Positions 1 through 7,525 of a stretch of 19,387 bases of DNA are shown in pieces; position 1 is the stretch's first letter; each line of letters begins with the position of its first letter. The DNA is taken from positions 1 through 19,387 of the forward strand of contig URWR01000012.1 in the NCBI GenBank assembly GCA_900551595.1, written 5' to 3'. Below the pieces are notes generated by a model. It was not told the origin of the DNA, searched no databases, and was given only the letters and a program-made list of their open reading frames with translations. Position numbers and translations under genes: made by a program. This stretch comes from an uncultured Coriobacteriaceae bacterium. Its GTDB lineage: Bacteria; Actinomycetota; Coriobacteriia; Coriobacteriales; Atopobiaceae.

Positions 1-1058
1 GCTGCCACATCTACTGCAACCGCAGCGGCCGAGGTAAGTCCCGGAGAATCAAAGGCTGCAATATCGTAAAAACCAGGAGCGTCTTCCACTTCTCCAATGA
101 CAAAATCACCGTTTGCGCCCGAAGGACGCACACCAGCAAAGTTGGTAATTACTTCGCCCGCGGCGTAGGTGGGCCATGTTAGTTTTGCCTGTTCAATAAC
201 GGCAGCTAAACCTTCACTATGCGTTGCCGTACCGAAGGCATCAGTGCTATCAAGAGCATCAGGACCAACAATAAGGTTGCCCTCTGTCGTAGGGCTCACC
301 AACACGCCTTTACCGCGGGAAGTGGGTGTTTGAAACATGGTGTGTGAAAAGGTCGTGCCCATGTCACGACTCATAAGAACGTATTCGCCCAAGCGCGGAC
401 GAGATATAAGCTTGTCCTCTGAAACTTTGTTATGGAATTCAATCGCTTGCACACCTGCGGCATTTATCAGCAATTTTGTATGAAGGACTTCGCCTGTTCC
501 AAGCTGCACTCCCCAACCGCACGGTTCTTTTTTAATATCAACCACGGGAGTAAGGAATCTGAACGTTACACCATTTACTTTGGCGTTCTCAGCAAATGCA
601 ACTGTCATTCCAAAGGGATCGCAAATGCCTGAAGCATCGCACACCAGCGCACCCATAACCTTTGGATTGAGATTTGGCTCAAGCGTACGAGCTTGTTCGG
701 CACCAACCACGCGCACATCAGAAACGCCGTTTGCCTGAGCGCGACGCATGAGCTCTTCTATGACTTTTAGCTCTTCCTCCGAAAACGCTACAACCATAGA
801 ACCATTACGTCGTACACGAAAACCAAGTTCTGGAGCTAACTCAAAGATCCGTTGAGCACCTCGCACGTTGTAATAGGCCTTACGTGTACCAGGCTTGGGA
901 TCGTAGCCTCCATGCACAATGCCGCTGTTAGATCGAGAAGCACCACAAGCAAGATCATATCCCGCCTCAACAACCTCTACATCAAGGTTATACCGAGAGA
1001 GCTCACGGGCACAGGCACACCACGCTACGCCAGCTCCTACGATAACCACATCGGGCAT
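1..1058 (-). CDS. FAD-dependent oxidoreductase (GlpA/LhgO-like), 3' end outside window
   Basis: About 352 codons are visible from an ATG at 1058, preceded by a strong GGAGGGAGG ribosome binding site; the C-terminus lies beyond position 1. The N-terminus has a Rossmann FAD-binding strand (VVIVGAGVAWCACARELSR, residues 4-22), followed by SRSNSGIVHGGYDPKPGT around residues 41-58, a block typical of the COG0579 family (L-2-hydroxyglutarate oxidase and anaerobic glycerol-3-phosphate dehydrogenase A-like flavoproteins). The last visible part (GVRPSGANGDFVIG) is the usual C-terminal FAD-contacting segment. In anaerobes this family often sits with a second flavoprotein and a small DUF1667 protein; that neighbourhood would be to the left and cannot be seen. 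The third glycine of the GxGxxG motif is tryptophan here, which is odd. The family is clear; the substrate is not. Confidence 0.85.
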   Translation of the reverse strand, partial: MPDVVIVGAGVAWCACARELSRYNLDVEVVEAGYDLACGASRSNSGIVHGGYDPKPGTRKAYYNVRGAQRIFELAPELGFRVRRNGSMVVAFSEEELKVIEELMRRAQANGVSDVRVVGAEQARTLEPNLNPKVMGALVCDASGICDPFGMTVAFAENAKVNGVTFRFLTPVVDIKKEPCGWGVQLGTGEVLHTKLLINAAGVQAIEFHNKVSEDKLISRPRLGEYVLMSRDMGTTFSHTMFQTPTSRGKGVLVSPTTEGNLIVGPDALDSTDAFGTATHSEGLAAVIEQAKLTWPTYAAGEVITNFAGVRPSGANGDFVIGEVEDAPGFYDIAAFDSPGLTSAAAVAVDVA

Positions 1059-1186
1059 AATGCCCTCCCTCCTCAAGCCAAACGTAAAACTAAACACATA
1101 CTGAAAACATTCCGCGTATGCTTTATCTTTCGCATTACTAAAAGGAATGCTGCACTCACTTAGACACTTTTTATATACCTATATCA

Positions 1187-1206
1187 ACTGTCAAATAACA
1201 GTGACA
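1187..1206. promoter_or_regulatory. Inverted-repeat operator candidate in the divergent 1059-1370 gap
   Basis: Two overlapping dyads are visible: ACTGT-N6-ACAGT (1187-1202) and TGTCA-N8-TGACA (1189-1193 and 1202-1206). On the minus strand the same bases contain a perfect TTGACA hexamer (1194-1189), although I do not find a well-spaced -10 for it. A regulator bound here could control the leftward oxidoreductase gene. This is inference from symmetry and position only. Apart from this site and a candidate rightward promoter, I see nothing in the 312-base gap between 1059 and 1370. Confidence 0.3.
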
Positions 1207-1304
1207 TTGTGCCTGTGTACTAAGATATTTCGTTGGCGGTACTCGTGCAGCAGTCGTAAAAGAGCGGCTACATAGGTGCCACATGTGAGTTTATCTACTG
1301 CATT

Positions 1305-1332
1305 TTGGTTCTACCTGGATATACAGTATTAT
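1305..1332 (+). promoter_or_regulatory. Candidate sigma-70-type promoter for the glycosyltransferase gene
   Basis: TTGGTT (1305-1310) and TATTAT (1327-1332) are separated by 16 bases. A start near 1339 would give a leader of about 30 bases carrying the AAGGAGGG ribosome binding site at 1357-1364. The hexamers are imperfect, so the call is tentative. Confidence 0.35.
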
Positions 1333-1370
1333 TCGAAGCCAGACATGCGCGTACGGAAGGAGGGTAAACA

Positions 1371-2669
1371 ATGCTAAAAGCACATCCATTTATATGTCTG
1401 TTTTTTACTGCTCTTCTCGTTGTTGTGCTTATTACTCCTTTAGTACGCAAGCTTGCATGGAAAGTTGGCGCAGTAGATTATCCAAACAAGCGAAGAATAA
1501 ATCGTAAACCTATTCCGCGTATGGGCGGTGTTGGCGTATTTTGCGCGCTCATTGTTTCATTGTTACTTATGGTAGTTGGAGCACGCTATTTTGGCTGGCC
1601 GCCCGTACTCATACCATCAGCTGGCATGCCGGTTAATTATTACGTGTTGGCGGTAGGTGTAACCATAGCGTTTCTCACGGGTGTTATTGATGATATTTAT
1701 CATCTAAAACCTTTGCCAAAGCTAGCAGGACAGATCATAGCAGCCAGCGTTGCAGCGGCAAGTGGGCTTGTAGTTGGCAATATTGTCAATCCTTTTGCCG
1801 GCGGAGAGATCATGCTGGGTTGGGTAGCCTATCCCGTTACGGTTATCTATCTGGTAGCCTACATGAACATCATCAATCTTATTGATGGGTTGGATGGGCT
1901 TTCCTCTGGTATTGCCTGCATCGCAAGCATCACCATGTTTGTCTTAGCTTTTAATGCTGGCCATCCAGACGCCGCCTCGCTATCTATTGCACTTGCAGGC
2001 GCCACACTGGGATTTTTGTTCTATAACTTCCATCCCGCTTCAATCTTTTTGGGTGACTCCGGATCTCTGCTCATAGGGTTTGTCATGGGTGTTGTTTCGC
2101 TGCTCAATGTCACTCGTGTAGCCGGTCTCACCACAATTATTATTCCGCTCCTTGTTGCTGGCATCCCCATTATCGATACCGGCTCTGCCATTATGCGTCG
2201 TATGCGAGCCCATGAGAGTGTTGGACAAGCAGACCGTGGACACATTCATCATCGGTTGATCCAAGAAGGATTTGACCAACGAGGTGCCGTGCTACTTATT
2301 TATGCGTGGACAGCTTTTCTCTGCCTTGGGTCATTTATTATGACGCAGGTAGAGGTGTGGCCTCGTACCCTTATTTTCTGTGTTTTGATAGTTGCCTCAA
2401 GCGCTTTTGCAGCAAAGCTTCATTTGTTTGAACCGGTATTGCGCCATCATTATGACCCCGATACCGGCCACGATGAACTCATTGGACCAGATGACCCTGC
2501 CTTTGAGGAAGAAACACGCCGTGCAGAGCAAGCCGCTGAAGAGCATCGCGAGCATATCGTAAATGAATTGCTCCATCATCGTGCAAATAACCACATGGAT
2601 GAAGTTGCAGCACAAGAAGATACAGATAAGCAATCTGTCGAGCACACAGATGATTCTTCAAAACAATAA
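1371..2669 (+). CDS. Undecaprenyl-phosphate N-acetylglucosaminyl 1-phosphate transferase (WecA/TagO/MraY family)
   Basis: The 432-residue protein is a polytopic membrane enzyme expected to move a sugar-1-phosphate (usually GlcNAc-1-P) from a UDP-sugar onto undecaprenyl phosphate, the first step for teichoic-acid-like or other wall glycopolymers. Family motifs are all present: DDIYHLKPLPK with the Asp pair at 107-108, NIINLIDGLDGL at 166-177, the metal-site FLGDSGS at 226-232, and the cytoplasmic histidine motif DRGHIHHRL at 288-296, which favours WecA/TagO over MraY. About ten hydrophobic segments cover residues 5-350. From about 351 a charged cytoplasmic tail of ~80 residues, rich in His, Glu and Asp, extends past the usual family end. 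ATG 1371 has AAGGAGGG six bases upstream. It is a single-gene unit facing a convergent SDR gene. Confidence 0.9.
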   Translation: MLKAHPFICLFFTALLVVVLITPLVRKLAWKVGAVDYPNKRRINRKPIPRMGGVGVFCALIVSLLLMVVGARYFGWPPVLIPSAGMPVNYYVLAVGVTIAFLTGVIDDIYHLKPLPKLAGQIIAASVAAASGLVVGNIVNPFAGGEIMLGWVAYPVTVIYLVAYMNIINLIDGLDGLSSGIACIASITMFVLAFNAGHPDAASLSIALAGATLGFLFYNFHPASIFLGDSGSLLIGFVMGVVSLLNVTRVAGLTTIIIPLLVAGIPIIDTGSAIMRRMRAHESVGQADRGHIHHRLIQEGFDQRGAVLLIYAWTAFLCLGSFIMTQVEVWPRTLIFCVLIVASSAFAAKLHLFEPVLRHHYDPDTGHDELIGPDDPAFEEETRRAEQAAEEHREHIVNELLHHRANNHMDEVAAQEDTDKQSVEHTDDSSKQ

Positions 2670-2748
2670 ACGTGCATTGCTAGGTTTTTTTGATAAACCC
2701 AATTTCAAATGAAATAAGCATCTTAAATAGAATTGTTATATAGAAATA

Positions 2749-2777
2749 TGGGCGAGAAGATGACATCCTCTCGCCCA
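2749..2777 (-). terminator. Hairpin terminator after the SDR gene
   Basis: A perfect 9-bp stem, TGGGCGAGA (2749-2757) with TCTCGCCCA (2769-2777), lies ten bases past the SDR stop codon (2787-2789). On the minus strand it is followed by TATTTCTATATAAC, a moderately U-rich tail. It sits between convergent genes and may also stop the rightward transcript, although the plus-strand side lacks a T run. Confidence 0.6.
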
Positions 2778-2786
2778 GCAACTCAA

Positions 2787-3560
2787 TTAAAACGACTCGA
2801 GAATGAGTCCACCATCGCACACGATAATGGTGCCTTGTGTATAGGTATTAGCATCCGATGCCAAGAAGAGCAGTGCGCCGGAAAGATCGCCGTAACCACC
2901 CAAACGACGCTGAGGCACTTTGTTACGAATGTTCTCAAGAATTGCGGGAGGCGTATCTGGAGCCATCTCCCCATTTTGCATATTGCCCGGTGCAATACCA
3001 TTAACGTAGATACCATTACCAGCCCACGCTGCAGCACAAGACTTAGTAAGGGCAGCCTCAGCCGCTTTAGAGACGTGATAAACCACCGCAGTAGGTGAAG
3101 CGCTAAAACTGTTAACCGAGCAAATATTTACGATACGACCGCCATGCTCAAGCATATAGGCATTGACCACTTCTTTACTCATAAGCCAAGTGCCCGTTAC
3201 GTCAACATCAATGCAGTCACGCCAATCGGCTGCAGAGATCTCCTCAGGCCGACCATAACGAATAATACCGGCATTGTTGACCAACACATCAATCTTGCCG
3301 TATTCATCCATAACGGCCTTTACAGCAGCCTGAACACTCTGTTCATTGGAAATATCAACTTTTACCGTTATGACTTTGACACCTGTTTTCTCAATGATGC
3401 TGGCTGCAGTCTTCTTAAGTTTTTCCTCGTTTCCAGCCATCAGAGCAAGATCAGCACCATACTCAGCAAGCGACGTTGCCAATTCCACGCCTAAGCCACG
3501 GGAGGCACCTGTAACAATTGCAACTTTGCCTGTCATATCAAAACTTATCGTCTTACCCAT
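2787..3560 (-). CDS. Short-chain dehydrogenase/reductase (gluconate 5-dehydrogenase / KduD-like)
   Basis: The 257-residue cytosolic NAD(P)-dependent oxidoreductase has a classical SDR layout: cofactor glycine motif TGASRGLG at 17-24, NNAG at 95-98, catalytic Ser148, and YHVSK at 161-165 supplying Tyr161 and Lys165. The opening (FDMTGKVAIVTGASRGLG) and length resemble gluconate 5-dehydrogenase (IdnO) and 2-deoxy-D-gluconate 3-dehydrogenase (KduD), so a sugar-acid substrate is plausible but not shown. I chose ATG 3560 because GAGGGGG lies seven bases upstream; an in-frame start at 3605 would add 15 residues without a ribosome binding site. It is a single gene bounded by hairpins on both sides, with no sugar-acid genes next to it. 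Confidence 0.85.
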   Translation of the reverse strand: MGKTISFDMTGKVAIVTGASRGLGVELATSLAEYGADLALMAGNEEKLKKTAASIIEKTGVKVITVKVDISNEQSVQAAVKAVMDEYGKIDVLVNNAGIIRYGRPEEISAADWRDCIDVDVTGTWLMSKEVVNAYMLEHGGRIVNICSVNSFSASPTAVVYHVSKAAEAALTKSCAAAWAGNGIYVNGIAPGNMQNGEMAPDTPPAILENIRNKVPQRRLGGYGDLSGALLFLASDANTYTQGTIIVCDGGLILESF

Positions 3561-3688
3561 GCATATCCCCCTCACAAATTGACTAACCCAACTTATAAAC
3601 ACCATGCTAGTCCAGCTCTGTTTTCAGGAATAGCTTCTCTCAGTGAGCGTCGATAAGTGGCAAATGAAGTGTTGCGCTAAAACGCAGT

Positions 3689-3721
3689 AAGCCCGTCCAG
3701 ATTGTTTCTCTGGACGGGCTT
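3689..3721 (-). terminator. Strong hairpin terminator after the amino acid ABC transporter operon
   Basis: A perfect 13-bp GC-rich stem, AAGCCCGTCCAGA (3689-3701) with TCTGGACGGGCTT (3709-3721) around a 7-base loop, lies 33 bases past the ATPase stop codon (3755). The minus-strand tail is only weakly U-rich (CTTACTGCGTTTT). It separates the ABC operon from the downstream SDR gene; I find no convincing promoter for the SDR gene in 3561-3688. Confidence 0.7.
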
Positions 3722-3754
3722 TTCACATGACCTGATAACGGTGTCTTACGAAGA

Positions 3755-4489
3755 CTACAGCACTTTAGAAAGGAAGCTCTTGGTTCTCTCGTTGCGAGGA
3801 TTATCCAGAACCTCTTCAGGAGTACCCTCTTCCTGAATAACACCCGAGTCGAAGAAGACAACACGGTCAGCTACGTCATGAGCAAAACCCATCTCATGTG
3901 TAACGATAACCATTGTCATGCCTTCACTCGCCAGTTTGCGCATAACATCAAGTACCTCAGAAACCATTTCTGGGTCGAGTGCGCTGGTTGGCTCATCAAA
4001 AAGCATGATATCGGGTTCCATAGCAAGGGCGCGCGCGATTGCTACACGCTGTTGCTGGCCGCCGGAAAGAGAGCGAGGCATTGCATCAGCCTTATCGGCT
4101 AGGCCGACACGAGCCAAAAGTTTGTCAGCAAGCTCGTTTGCTTCTTGCCGTGTCTTAAGCTTGAGCTGTACCGGGGCGTAGGTAAGATTTTCACGTACAG
4201 AGTAGTGAGGGAACAAATTAAAGTTCTGAAATACCATACCCATGTGGCGGCGAATACGGTCTACATCAGCCTTTGGATCGGTAATGCACTCACCGTCGAC
4301 GTAAATCTCACCACTCGTTGGATCCTCAAGACGATTAAGACAACGCAAGAAGGTGGACTTACCCGAGCCAGAGGGCCCGATTACACAAACAACCTCGCCC
4401 GCCTGAACTTCAATGTTGACACCACAAATAACTTGGTTGTCACCAAAATACTTGTGAAGATCGACAACTCTAATCTTAGGCTCCATCAT
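3755..4489 (-). CDS. Polar amino acid ABC transporter, ATP-binding protein (GlnQ/HisP type)
   Basis: The 244-residue ATPase powers uptake of a polar amino acid together with the adjacent permease and binding protein. All nucleotide-binding motifs are intact: Walker [10 protein letters not shown] at 38-46, Q-loop Gln88 in [10 protein letters not shown], signature LSGGQQQR at 141-148, Walker B IMLFDEP at 161-167, and H-loop His198 in [15 protein letters not shown]. The length and the [13 protein letters not shown] block are standard for the GlnQ family. The start overlaps the permease stop by four bases (ATGA, 4486-4489), indicating translational coupling; a second ATG follows at once, so the start could be one codon later. 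It is the last gene of the operon. Confidence 0.95.
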   Translation of the reverse strand: MMEPKIRVVDLHKYFGDNQVICGVNIEVQAGEVVCVIGPSGSGKSTFLRCLNRLEDPTSGEIYVDGECITDPKADVDRIRRHMGMVFQNFNLFPHYSVRENLTYAPVQLKLKTRQEANELADKLLARVGLADKADAMPRSLSGGQQQRVAIARALAMEPDIMLFDEPTSALDPEMVSEVLDVMRKLASEGMTMVIVTHEMGFAHDVADRVVFFDSGVIQEEGTPEEVLDNPRNERTKSFLSKVL

Positions 4490-5166
4490 TGCTTGCTCAT
4501 CCTCTTCTCAAGAATAGACGACAAGACCATGAGCACGCTGATAATAGCGAGGAAGATAAGGGCAACCCAGGTATAGGTAGCAAATGATTCCATGGTCCTA
4601 CCAACAAACACACGCGCCTGGTTCATGATTTCAGGCAAACCAAGTGCATACATAATGGTGGAGTCTTTAAGCGTGATGATGCACTGATTGACAAGCGATG
4701 GTAAACAAACGCGAATAGCCTGAGGCAAAATAATCTTTCGCATGGAGGTGGCATAACCAACACCAAGACTACGAGAGGCCTCCATCTGGCCCTTATCAAT
4801 CGACTGAATAGCTCCGCGGAAAATCTCAGAGATATACGCACCGGCATTCAAAGTAAGGGTAATAAGCGTTGCAGTAACGATATCAATGCGGAATTGTGAA
4901 CCTGTAATAAGCTGGAGGAGCTGAGGGATAGCAAAATAAATATAGAAACCCTGGACCAGCATAGGTGTACCGCGGATAATCCAGATATAAAACTTCGCTA
5001 CGCCACGCAAGGGACGTACCGAAGAAATGTTCATAAGACACACTAAAATGCCGAGAATCATTGCAATGACAAGGGAAACGACCGTAACATATACGGTCAT
5101 TTTCAGTCCGTTCCATAGCAAGGGCCAGGCTTCTATAAGTGTGCCTATGAGGTCAATATGATTCAT
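4486..5166 (-). CDS. Polar amino acid ABC transporter, permease (HisM/GlnP type)
   Basis: The 226-residue inner membrane protein forms the translocation pore, probably as a homodimer since only one permease gene is present. It has about five hydrophobic segments and the EAA loop that docks on the ATPase ([20 protein letters not shown], residues 126-145), followed by [16 protein letters not shown] chose ATG 5166 because GAGG lies upstream. The in-frame ATG at 5205 has no ribosome binding site and falls in the loop of an intergenic hairpin. It overlaps the ATPase gene by four bases and follows the binding-protein gene after an 80-base gap. Confidence 0.92.
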   Translation of the reverse strand: MNHIDLIGTLIEAWPLLWNGLKMTVYVTVVSLVIAMILGILVCLMNISSVRPLRGVAKFYIWIIRGTPMLVQGFYIYFAIPQLLQLITGSQFRIDIVTATLITLTLNAGAYISEIFRGAIQSIDKGQMEASRSLGVGYATSMRKIILPQAIRVCLPSLVNQCIITLKDSTIMYALGLPEIMNQARVFVGRTMESFATYTWVALIFLAIISVLMVLSSILEKRMSKQ

Positions 5167-5188
5167 ACAGTAAACCTCACACAACCTA

Positions 5189-5220
5189 GGGCCACGTGCA
5201 GGCATACCAGCACGCGGCCC
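5189..5220 (-). promoter_or_regulatory. Intercistronic hairpin between binding-protein and permease genes
   Basis: GGGCCACGTGC (5189-5199) pairs with GCACGCGGCCC (5210-5220) with one mismatch around a 10-base loop. No U run follows on the minus strand, so it looks more like an mRNA-stabilising or processing stem than a full terminator. In such operons it would help make more binding protein than permease and ATPase. Confidence 0.5.
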
Positions 5221-5246
5221 AACGACATCTCTTAAAAGCTCAGAAC

Positions 5247-6032
5247 TTACGCCTCAAGATACTTGTTCAGGATCTCATCATAGGTGCCATTGGAGCGGAT
5301 CTCAGCAAGGCCCTCATTGAAGGCGGAAAGCAGCTCAGCATTCTGACCCTTAAGAACAGCAAAGCCATACGGTGTGGAGAACTCATCCTTGTTCTCGCCA
5401 ATAATGGTGAGGCCATTTCCCTGAGAAACACCATAGGCCATAACAGGATAATCCTCGAAGCAAGCAGCAGTATTGCCGGTAAGAACATCCTGGTACATCA
5501 TGTCAGACTGATCAAAATAGTTAATGGTGAAGCCATACTGATCTTTGATGGATTCTGCCCATGCGGCGCTCTGTGTGCCCGTTTTGCAAGCAACTGCGCG
5601 ACCAGAGAGATCATCAAGACTCTTTACATCGCCATTTTCAGCAGCTGCAGCGCATACATAGGAATCATAGTAAGGATCAGAGAAGTCATACTTCTCTTCG
5701 CGCTCGGGTGTGATGGACATACCAGCAATAACACCATCTGCCTGGCCAGACTCAAGGGCAGCAACTGCGGCGTCAAAACCGAGCGACTGAAGTTCGTACT
5801 CAAAGCCGCTAACTTCGGCACAAGCGGCAAGGGTATCTACATCGATACCAACGAACTCGTTGTTGTCATTCGTAAACTCAAACGGAGCAAACGTGGTATC
5901 CGTTGCAATGATGTATGAATCGGCAGAACCAGAAGAAGAATTATCTGAACAACCGGCAAGTCCAAGACCAAGAACCGTAGCCGAAGCGCCAACAATTCCA
6001 ACAAAAGAACGACGAGAGAGCGAGTTCGCCAT
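5247..6032 (-). CDS. Amino acid ABC transporter substrate-binding lipoprotein
   Basis: The 261-residue extracellular solute-binding protein (family 3, GlnH/FliY-like) is anchored to the membrane by lipid. The signal peptide carries a twin-arginine-like SRRSFVG at 6-12 and a lipobox LAGC with the lipidated Cys28, then a Ser-rich linker. The mature part begins DTTFAPFEFTNDNNEFVGID, the family signature, and holds the ligand-contact blocks ADGVIAGMSITPEREEKYDFS and GTQSAAW. ATG 6032 has AAGGAGG six bases upstream; a start at 6074 would put 14 residues ahead of the signal peptide. It is the first gene of the importer operon. A TATATA at 6082-6077 on the minus strand could be its -10 box, without a good -35. 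The ligand cannot be told from sequence alone. Confidence 0.93.
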   Translation of the reverse strand: MANSLSRRSFVGIVGASATVLGLGLAGCSDNSSSGSADSYIIATDTTFAPFEFTNDNNEFVGIDVDTLAACAEVSGFEYELQSLGFDAAVAALESGQADGVIAGMSITPEREEKYDFSDPYYDSYVCAAAAENGDVKSLDDLSGRAVACKTGTQSAAWAESIKDQYGFTINYFDQSDMMYQDVLTGNTAACFEDYPVMAYGVSQGNGLTIIGENKDEFSTPYGFAVLKGQNAELLSAFNEGLAEIRSNGTYDEILNKYLEA

Positions 6033-6212
6033 AACGAACCTCCTTCTAAAATGCAGACCACCTGCAGTTGTCATGTTATATAGACCCTATCTCTGCCATT
6101 TTTCTATTCGGTTACAGGCTGACAAAGAAACACCGTTTACCCGGCGATTTGGCAACAAATTGCACATTTAGGGCCAAAAATAACCAAAAAAATGTTGCAT
6201 AAAGGAATATAA

Positions 6213-6240
6213 AAGGCCCCGTCCTTCCGGGCGAGGCCTT
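6213..6240 (-). terminator. Intrinsic terminator of infC-rpmI-rplT
   Basis: On the minus strand AAGGCCTCGCCC pairs with GGACGGGGCCTT (one mismatch and one G-U pair, GGAA loop), followed by TTTTATATT. It lies 20 bases past the rplT stop and is a typical rho-independent terminator. It also insulates the ABC importer operon downstream. Confidence 0.85.
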
Positions 6241-6259
6241 GTCTAAATCTTTAAGAGTT

Positions 6260-6625
6260 TTACTCTGCAGACTCCAGGGCCTTCTTGGAGATCTCAGCAA
6301 TATCTGCAAAGCTCGTGGGATCTTCGTAGGCAATCTGAGCAAGAACTTTGCGATCAAGCTCAACGCCGGCCACTTTAAGACCATGCATAAAAGTGGAGTA
6401 GCTCATACCATTGATACGAGCAGCGGCATTGATGCGCTGAATCCAAAGACGACGAATATCACGCTTCTTGTTGCGGCGATCGCGATACTGATACTGCAGA
6501 GAATGACGTGACTGCTCCATCATGCCGCGAAGAGTGCGGGAAGAGGTGCCGTAATAACCTTTGGTACGCTGCTGGAGAGTACGACGCTTCTTCTTAGCAT
6601 TTACTGCGCGCTTTACACGTGCCAT
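6260..6625 (-). CDS. rplT: 50S ribosomal protein L20
   Basis: The 121-residue basic protein matches bacterial L20 from MARVKRAVNAKKKRR through the long N-terminal helix (TKGYYGTSSRTLRG) to the globular domain (RDIRRLWIQRINAAARINGM, SYSTFMHGLKVAGVELDRK). L20 binds 23S rRNA early in 50S assembly and in several bacteria represses its own operon by binding the infC-side leader. ATG 6625 has AAGGAG upstream. It is the last gene of the operon, 53 bases after rpmI, with a strong terminator behind it. Length and sequence are normal. Confidence 0.98.
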   Translation of the reverse strand: MARVKRAVNAKKKRRTLQQRTKGYYGTSSRTLRGMMEQSRHSLQYQYRDRRNKKRDIRRLWIQRINAAARINGMSYSTFMHGLKVAGVELDRKVLAQIAYEDPTSFADIAEISKKALESAE

Positions 6626-6678
6626 TTCTTATCAACTCCTTGAAATGAGAGTGAGAACATTGATTGACGCGAGCGCGC

Positions 6679-6876
6679 CTATTTCTGACCCATGCGGGCG
6701 GAGACGACCTTTACATCGGCCGGAGACAGCTCAGTTTCCTTACGGAAGCCGCGGATGCGCTTCTGAGACTTCTTTGTAAGGATGTGACTCTTAAAGGCCT
6801 TGGCACGCATAATCTTACCGGTACCGGTGCGACGGAAGCGCTTTGCGGTTCCTTTGTGCGTCTTCATCTTAGGCAT
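6679..6876 (-). CDS. rpmI: 50S ribosomal protein L35
   Basis: The 65-residue very basic protein has the L35 signature [20 protein letters not shown] and the [18 protein letters not shown] block. The start ATG (6876) lies three bases after the infC stop codon, and its ribosome binding site AAGGAG is inside the end of infC, so translation is probably coupled. This is the normal middle gene of infC-rpmI-rplT. Confidence 0.98.
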   Translation of the reverse strand: MPKMKTHKGTAKRFRRTGTGKIMRAKAFKSHILTKKSQKRIRGFRKETELSPADVKVVSARMGQK

Positions 6877-6879
6877 GAC

Positions 6880-7473
6880 TTAGTTCTCCTTCTTATCGTT
6901 CCGTGCATCGCTCTCGCTCTTCTCAGCCTGAGCTGCCTTGTTCTTCTCATCAAAAGCGCCCTTGATAGGTGCAACGAGCATGTGCATGTTGCGTCCCTCC
7001 ATCTTGGGCTGGCTCTCAACGGTGGCATAAGGCTTGAGATCCTCAGCAAGACCCTCGAGGACATTGAGTCCCTGCTCGGGGTGGGCCATCTCACGACCGC
7101 GGAACATGATCGTAATCTTTACGCGAGCGCCTTTCTTGAGAAAGCGCATGACGTGATTTTTCTTAGTCTCGTAATCGCCCACATCGATCTTAGGACGGAA
7201 TTTCATTTCCTTAACTTCAATGCGAGACTGGTTCTTACGAGCAGCTTTGGCTTTACGATCCTGCTCATACTTATATTTGCGGTAATCCATAACCCTGCAA
7301 ACAGGCGGATCAGCATTAGGAGCAATCTCAACAAGGTCGAGACCTTGTTCATCAGCAACACGCTGTGCATCCCGGATGCCAAACAGACCTAGCTGCGAGC
7401 CATCGACGCCAATAAGACGACATGTACGGGCATGAATCTCCTCATTAATACGAGGACCTTGCGGCTTGGCTAT
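6880..7473 (-). CDS. infC: Translation initiation factor IF-3, probable AUA start codon
   Basis: IF-3 binds the 30S subunit, blocks premature 50S joining and checks the start codon. The C-domain (RPKIDVGDYETKKNHVMRFL and MAHPEQG) and N-domain (PRINEEIHARTCRLIGVDGS, then FGIRDAQRVADEQGLDLVEI) are both present. The first ATG in the frame is at 7290, in the interdomain region (VMDYRKYKYE), and would delete the N-domain. Between it and the in-frame TAG at 7479-7477 there is no ATG, GTG or TTG. The best start is ATA at 7473, six bases after a strong AGGAAGGTG site (7488-7480), giving 197 residues; ATT at 7449 is a weaker alternative. A rare start codon in infC is known in E. coli (AUU), where IF-3 represses itself by rejecting it. 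It is the first gene of the operon. Confidence 0.93.
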   Translation of the reverse strand: MAKPQGPRINEEIHARTCRLIGVDGSQLGLFGIRDAQRVADEQGLDLVEIAPNADPPVCRVMDYRKYKYEQDRKAKAARKNQSRIEVKEMKFRPKIDVGDYETKKNHVMRFLKKGARVKITIMFRGREMAHPEQGLNVLEGLAEDLKPYATVESQPKMEGRNMHMLVAPIKGAFDEKNKAAQAEKSESDARNDKKEN

Positions 7474-7476
7474 CTT

Positions 7477-7524
7477 CTACACCTTCCTCTCTTCGGCAAC
7501 CTCGGCTCTATCCTTAGCTGCCAT
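7477..7524 (-). other. 15-codon mini-ORF in frame with infC, ending at the infC ribosome binding site
   Basis: ATG 7524 opens a short frame (MAAKDRAEVAEERKV) ending at TAG 7479-7477, one codon before the proposed ATA start of infC and in the same frame. It starts right after the T run of the leader terminator and has no visible ribosome binding site of its own, so it may be fortuitous. If translated, it would deliver terminating ribosomes directly to the infC start. Confidence 0.25.
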
Positions 7525-7525
7525 T

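Noticed and set aside
2685..2700. GGTTT...AAACC as a terminator after the WecA/TagO gene
   Set aside because: Only five A/T-rich pairs and no following T run; the stronger hairpin at 2749-2777 is a better candidate.
5196..5918. Plus-strand open frame (240 codons) opposite the substrate-binding protein
   Set aside because: It mirrors codon structure of the real minus-strand gene, lacks a ribosome binding site and shows no recognisable domain.
6664..7392. Long plus-strand open frame (242 codons) opposite rpmI and infC
   Set aside because: It lies wholly antisense to two certain ribosomal/translation genes, has no ribosome binding site and a composition expected of a reverse-complement shadow.
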